From the NCBI GenBank assembly GCA_040386595.1, contig JAZKFE010000039.1:1-5712 (forward strand): a DNA stretch of 5,712 bases, given 5' to 3'. Origin of the DNA: JAKFVC01 sp040386595. Lineage in GTDB: Bacteria; Planctomycetota; Planctomycetia; Planctomycetales; Planctomycetaceae. The notes under the pieces are model-generated. The model saw only the letters and a program-made list of their open reading frames with translations. It was not told the origin of the DNA and did no database searches. A program made the position numbers and the translations under genes. This document shows positions 5,661 through 5,712 of the stretch, in pieces. Position 1 is the stretch's first letter; the number at the start of each line of letters is the position of its first letter.

Positions 5661-5712
5661 ATCGGGATAGGGGTCCGCCTCACGGCGGATCCCCTCCCAC
5701 ACCACCGTGCGT
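5661..5712 (-). mobile_element. 3' end of a group II intron: domain VI and start of domain V (partial)
   Basis: On the minus strand the sequence runs ACGCACGGTGGT (5712-5701), fitting the 3' strand of domain V, then GTGGGAGGGG and a hairpin. In the hairpin GGGA (5698-5695) pairs with TCCC (5667-5664), GGGG (5694-5691) with CCCC (5673-5670), and TCCGCC (5689-5684) with GGCGGA (5679-5674), closed by the GNRA-type loop GTGA. The A at 5668 bulges with T5669 on the 3' strand, 7 nt before the predicted intron end ...CCCGAT at 5661. This is the expected geometry of a lariat branch point. Group II introns are retroelements that self-splice and usually encode a reverse transcriptase/maturase. That gene, if intact, lies right of the window. 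Fragmented copies are common, so activity is unknown. Confidence 0.7.

Overview
The window looks like a stretch of a planctomycete chromosome, probably from the Pirellulales and relatives. The strongest clue is the middle gene. Its N-terminal module (FDPYHKWLGI...QPPHSYRLLGL...LLNEV..AR) is one I know only from planctomycetes. A secreted formylglycine-type sulfatase, long gene-poor spacers and GC-rich palindromic intergenic repeats fit the same group. The taxon call is inference from memory of these families, not a database search.

Layout, left to right. 1-177 is the right part of an intergenic repeat element cut by the window edge. A plausible sigma70-type promoter (188-216) follows it and precedes a secreted arylsulfatase-like sulfatase (280-1863, +). 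The spacer 1864-2250 holds a complete second copy of the repeat, a 215-bp MITE-like unit with terminal inverted repeats (1905-2119). Next is a 635-aa membrane-anchored protein with planctomycete-type modules (2251-4158, +). The spacer 4159-4518 carries two solo copies of the repeat's terminal sequence, one degenerate (4167-4204) and one well preserved (4271-4309). Then comes a secreted serine alpha/beta-hydrolase of the dienelactone-hydrolase/PAF-acetylhydrolase-like type (4519-5487, +). The last 225 bp hold several hairpins, and the final 52 bases fold as domain VI, plus the start of domain V, of a group II intron on the minus strand. The body of that intron would lie to the right of the window.

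The three genes are co-directional but 387 and 360 bp apart, so they are more likely three transcription units than an operon. All three products are exported or membrane-anchored. The sulfatase would remove sulfate esters, the hydrolase would cleave ester bonds outside the cytoplasm, and the middle protein may expose a beta-rich, possibly binding, domain. A shared role in using sulfated or esterified organic matter is possible but is only inference. No maturase, transposase, tRNA, rRNA or CRISPR array is visible.

The most notable content is non-coding: the dispersed palindrome-ended element, with its two cores 89/100 identical, and the intron 3' end at the right edge, whose predicted bulged branch-point A sits 7 nt before the predicted splice site.
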